This document shows positions 56,400-57,968 of a stretch of 57,968 nt of DNA, one piece after another. Made by a program: the position numbers and the translations under genes. The notes beneath the pieces were generated by a model. It did not search any database. It had not been told where the DNA came from and worked only from the letters and a program-made list of their open reading frames with translations. This stretch comes from JANQKX01 sp039028695 (GTDB lineage Bacteria > Pseudomonadota > Alphaproteobacteria > Kiloniellales > Kiloniellaceae). Location of the stretch: the NCBI GenBank assembly GCA_039028695.1, contig JBCCHN010000016.1, positions 1-57,968 of the forward strand, given 5' to 3'. Within the stretch, counting starts at the first letter, position 1, and every line of letters begins with the position of its first letter.

Positions 56400-57512
56400 T
56401 TATTGTGGCAGAGTGTCGTCCACGCCTTCCACATACCAGTCCATGCCGAGCAGGGCCCCGTCATCCAAGACCTCACCGGCAGCGACCACTTCCTCGCCCT
56501 TTTGATTTTTGATCGGGCCCTGGAATGGATGCAAGTTGCCGTCGATAATCGAATCGTGGATCTTCTGAGCCAACGCCGCCACATCGTCGGGCATATTGGT
56601 ATAGGGGGCCATCTCGACCATGCGATTGTCCAAGCCGTGCCACGTGTCTGAGGATTCCCAAGTGCCGTCCAACACCGCCTTGGTGCGTTCCACGTAATAG
56701 GCGTTCCAGTTGTCAATGATGGACGTAAGCTGGGCTTTTGGCGCAAAGGCGATCATGTCCGAAGCCTGACCGAAGGCCAAAACCCCACGGCTCTCGGCCA
56801 CCTGAAGCGGCGCCGGGGAATCGGTGTGCTGAGTGATGATATCAGCTCCCTGGTCGATTAGGGCCTTGGCCGCATCACCTTCCTTGCCCGGATCATACCA
56901 GGTGTTCACCCACACCACCTTGATCTTGGCGTCCGGGTTGATCGTTTGCATGCCCAGCATGAAGGCATTGATGCCCCGGACGACCTCGGGAATGGGGAAA
57001 GAGGCTATATAGCCGATCGTGCCGTTCTTCGACATCTTGCCTGCGATTACGCCCGCGATATAGCGGCCCTCGTAAAAGCGGGCGGCATAGGTGCTGACAT
57101 TGTCGGCCTGCTTATAACCGGTTGCATGTTCAAATTTCACTTGAGGGAACTTCTTGGCAACCTTGACCGTGGGGTTCATAAAGCCAAAAGACGTGGTGAA
57201 AATCAGATCGTGACCGCTGGCCGCCAGTTGTCGAATCACCCGTTCGGCGTCCGCGCCCTCTTGGACGCTTTCCACAAAAGTGGTCTCCACGTGGTCACCC
57301 AGAGCATCCTCAATGGCCTGGCGTCCCAGATGGTGGCGGTAGGTCCAGCCGTGATCACCGACCGGCCCGACATAGACAAACCCGACTTTCAAATCGTCAG
57401 CCTGCACCGACCCCGCCGTTAGCCCCATAGCAGCGCCGAAGGCGAGCCCCAATGCCAAACCGAGGGCGCTTCCGAATCTAGAGCACCGCGTCCAAATCTT
57501 CATGTCCATCAT
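56400..57512 (-). CDS. BMP family ABC transporter substrate-binding protein
   Basis: A 370-residue basic-membrane-protein (PnrA/Med-like) binding protein. A long signal peptide (about 1-38, ALGLALGLAFGAAMG core) is followed by LKVGFVYVGPVGDHGWTYRHHLG, the typical BMP opening, and later FTTSFGFMNPTVKVAKKFP and FAPKAQLTSIIDNW. In the family these proteins capture nucleosides or related heterocycles for an ABC importer with two permeases and an ATPase. Those partner genes are not in the window and would lie beyond the terminal repeat, which is absent here. ATG 57512 is preceded by AGGACAAGG. Confidence 0.9.
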   Translation of the reverse strand: MMDMKIWTRCSRFGSALGLALGLAFGAAMGLTAGSVQADDLKVGFVYVGPVGDHGWTYRHHLGRQAIEDALGDHVETTFVESVQEGADAERVIRQLAASGHDLIFTTSFGFMNPTVKVAKKFPQVKFEHATGYKQADNVSTYAARFYEGRYIAGVIAGKMSKNGTIGYIASFPIPEVVRGINAFMLGMQTINPDAKIKVVWVNTWYDPGKEGDAAKALIDQGADIITQHTDSPAPLQVAESRGVLAFGQASDMIAFAPKAQLTSIIDNWNAYYVERTKAVLDGTWESSDTWHGLDNRMVEMAPYTNMPDDVAALAQKIHDSIIDGNLHPFQGPIKNQKGEEVVAAGEVLDDGALLGMDWYVEGVDDTLPQ

Positions 57513-57814
57513 CCTTGTCCTGCCATTGCGTGTATTTTTTATTTTCGGCGGCTTATCCAGGCTATCCAGCGACTACCTTTTTGCAAAAGTAAAGCGGTTG
57601 TAACTTGCAACGAGGGACGCGAGCGCCATTTTAGAGGTACCGCCGGCCGAATGATAACCATCTTGTCTAACCAGGCAAGATCACTTTGTTCGAGGCAACG
57701 GAAATCTGGGCTTGAAATTTGGCCCTTTGCTATTTTCCATTTATCTAAAATTTAGTTTAACTTCGAGGACATCCTTGAGTAATAAAAATAAGGGATTTAA
57801 GAATAATTTGAAAG
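57513..57814. other. AT-rich stretch before the terminal repeat
   Basis: It presumably holds the BMP promoter. It becomes increasingly AT-rich from about 57720. I see no gene, and no obvious join between bacterial sequence and the repeat, apart from the sudden start of the repeat at 57815. Confidence 0.5.
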
Positions 57815-57968
57815 TAGGGTTAGGGTTAGGTTAGGGTAGGGTAGGGTTAGGGTTAGGGTTAGGTTAGGGTTAGGTTAGGGTTAGGTTAGGTTAGGTTAGG
57901 GTTAGGGTTAGGTTAGGGTTAGGGTTAGGTTAGGGTTAGGTTAGGGTTAGGTTAGGGTTAGGGTTAGG
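57815..57968 (+). repeat. telomere-like T(T)AGG(G) tandem repeat at the contig end
   Basis: 154 bases made entirely of TTAGGG, TTAGG and a few TAGGG units run to the last base. The G-rich strand points outward, as at a true eukaryotic telomere. In a bacterial contig this may be an assembly chimera, contamination, or a bacterial simple repeat where the assembly stopped. The mix of 5- and 6-base units fits either natural variation or homopolymer errors of long reads. Confidence 0.95.

Overview
The window reads as one contig of a free-living alphaproteobacterium, most likely from the Rhodospirillales or a relative. The evidence is a conserved housekeeping block (yqeY, carA, carB, greA, an AsnC-type regulator, an ELM1-family gene, trxB, a LysR regulator), high-GC codon use in the flanks, a homospermidine synthase and GTG/TTG starts. 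The first gene is cut by the left edge. The right edge runs into a telomere-like T(T)AGG(G) repeat, so the window is probably a whole metagenomic contig. I see no rRNA, complete tRNA, CRISPR array, integrase or insertion sequence.

Left core (1-20.8 kb). A partial Asp/Glu-racemase-like gene and two adjacent sulfotransferase paralogues come first. They are followed by a puuA-puuB pair for gamma-glutamylated putrescine catabolism, mgtE, ppk2, a Nudix hydrolase and yqeY. carAB follows, with a good promoter and a leader whose ends can pair in two nested helices around a 13-codon ORF. Then come greA, an AsnC regulator, and a run of ELM1-family protein, 2OG-Fe(II) oxygenase and a 639-residue protein of unknown function, then trxB and a LysR regulator.

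Accessory region (about 21.1-47.0 kb). Base composition is visibly lower in GC, intergenic gaps are long, and most genes are catabolic. It begins just after a candidate small RNA with CU-rich loops and a strong terminator, and ends at a shorter, 82% identical copy of that RNA's 3' part. This looks like an old island inserted at a small-RNA gene, though no integrase remains. Inside are a serine hydrolase; a methyltransferase divergent from a LysR regulator; and a six-gene operon made of a Rieske oxygenase, a PotDBCA-type uptake system and a DJ-1/PfpI protein. Opposite that operon lies its probable reductase with an AsnC regulator. Two flavin amine oxidases (one Tat-exported), a SET-domain protein, and an SDR / MDR / N-carbamoylsarcosine-amidase-like trio follow. 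Together these suggest uptake and stepwise oxidation of a nitrogenous, probably amine-type, compound. The region closes with an ECF sigma factor, a cupin anti-sigma factor, a DUF4331 protein, a TPR protein and a HupE/UreJ-like membrane protein, which look like one envelope regulon.

Right core (47.1-57.8 kb). This holds a PEP-mutase/isocitrate-lyase family enzyme, an MltF-like transglycosylase, homospermidine synthase, a PA14-domain secreted protein with an RND efflux pair, a bidirectional terminator, and a BMP-family binding protein read towards the terminator. The last 154 bases are the telomere-like repeat.

All assignments come from reading the sequence by eye. Family names rest on recognised motifs, and no search, folding program or alignment tool was run.
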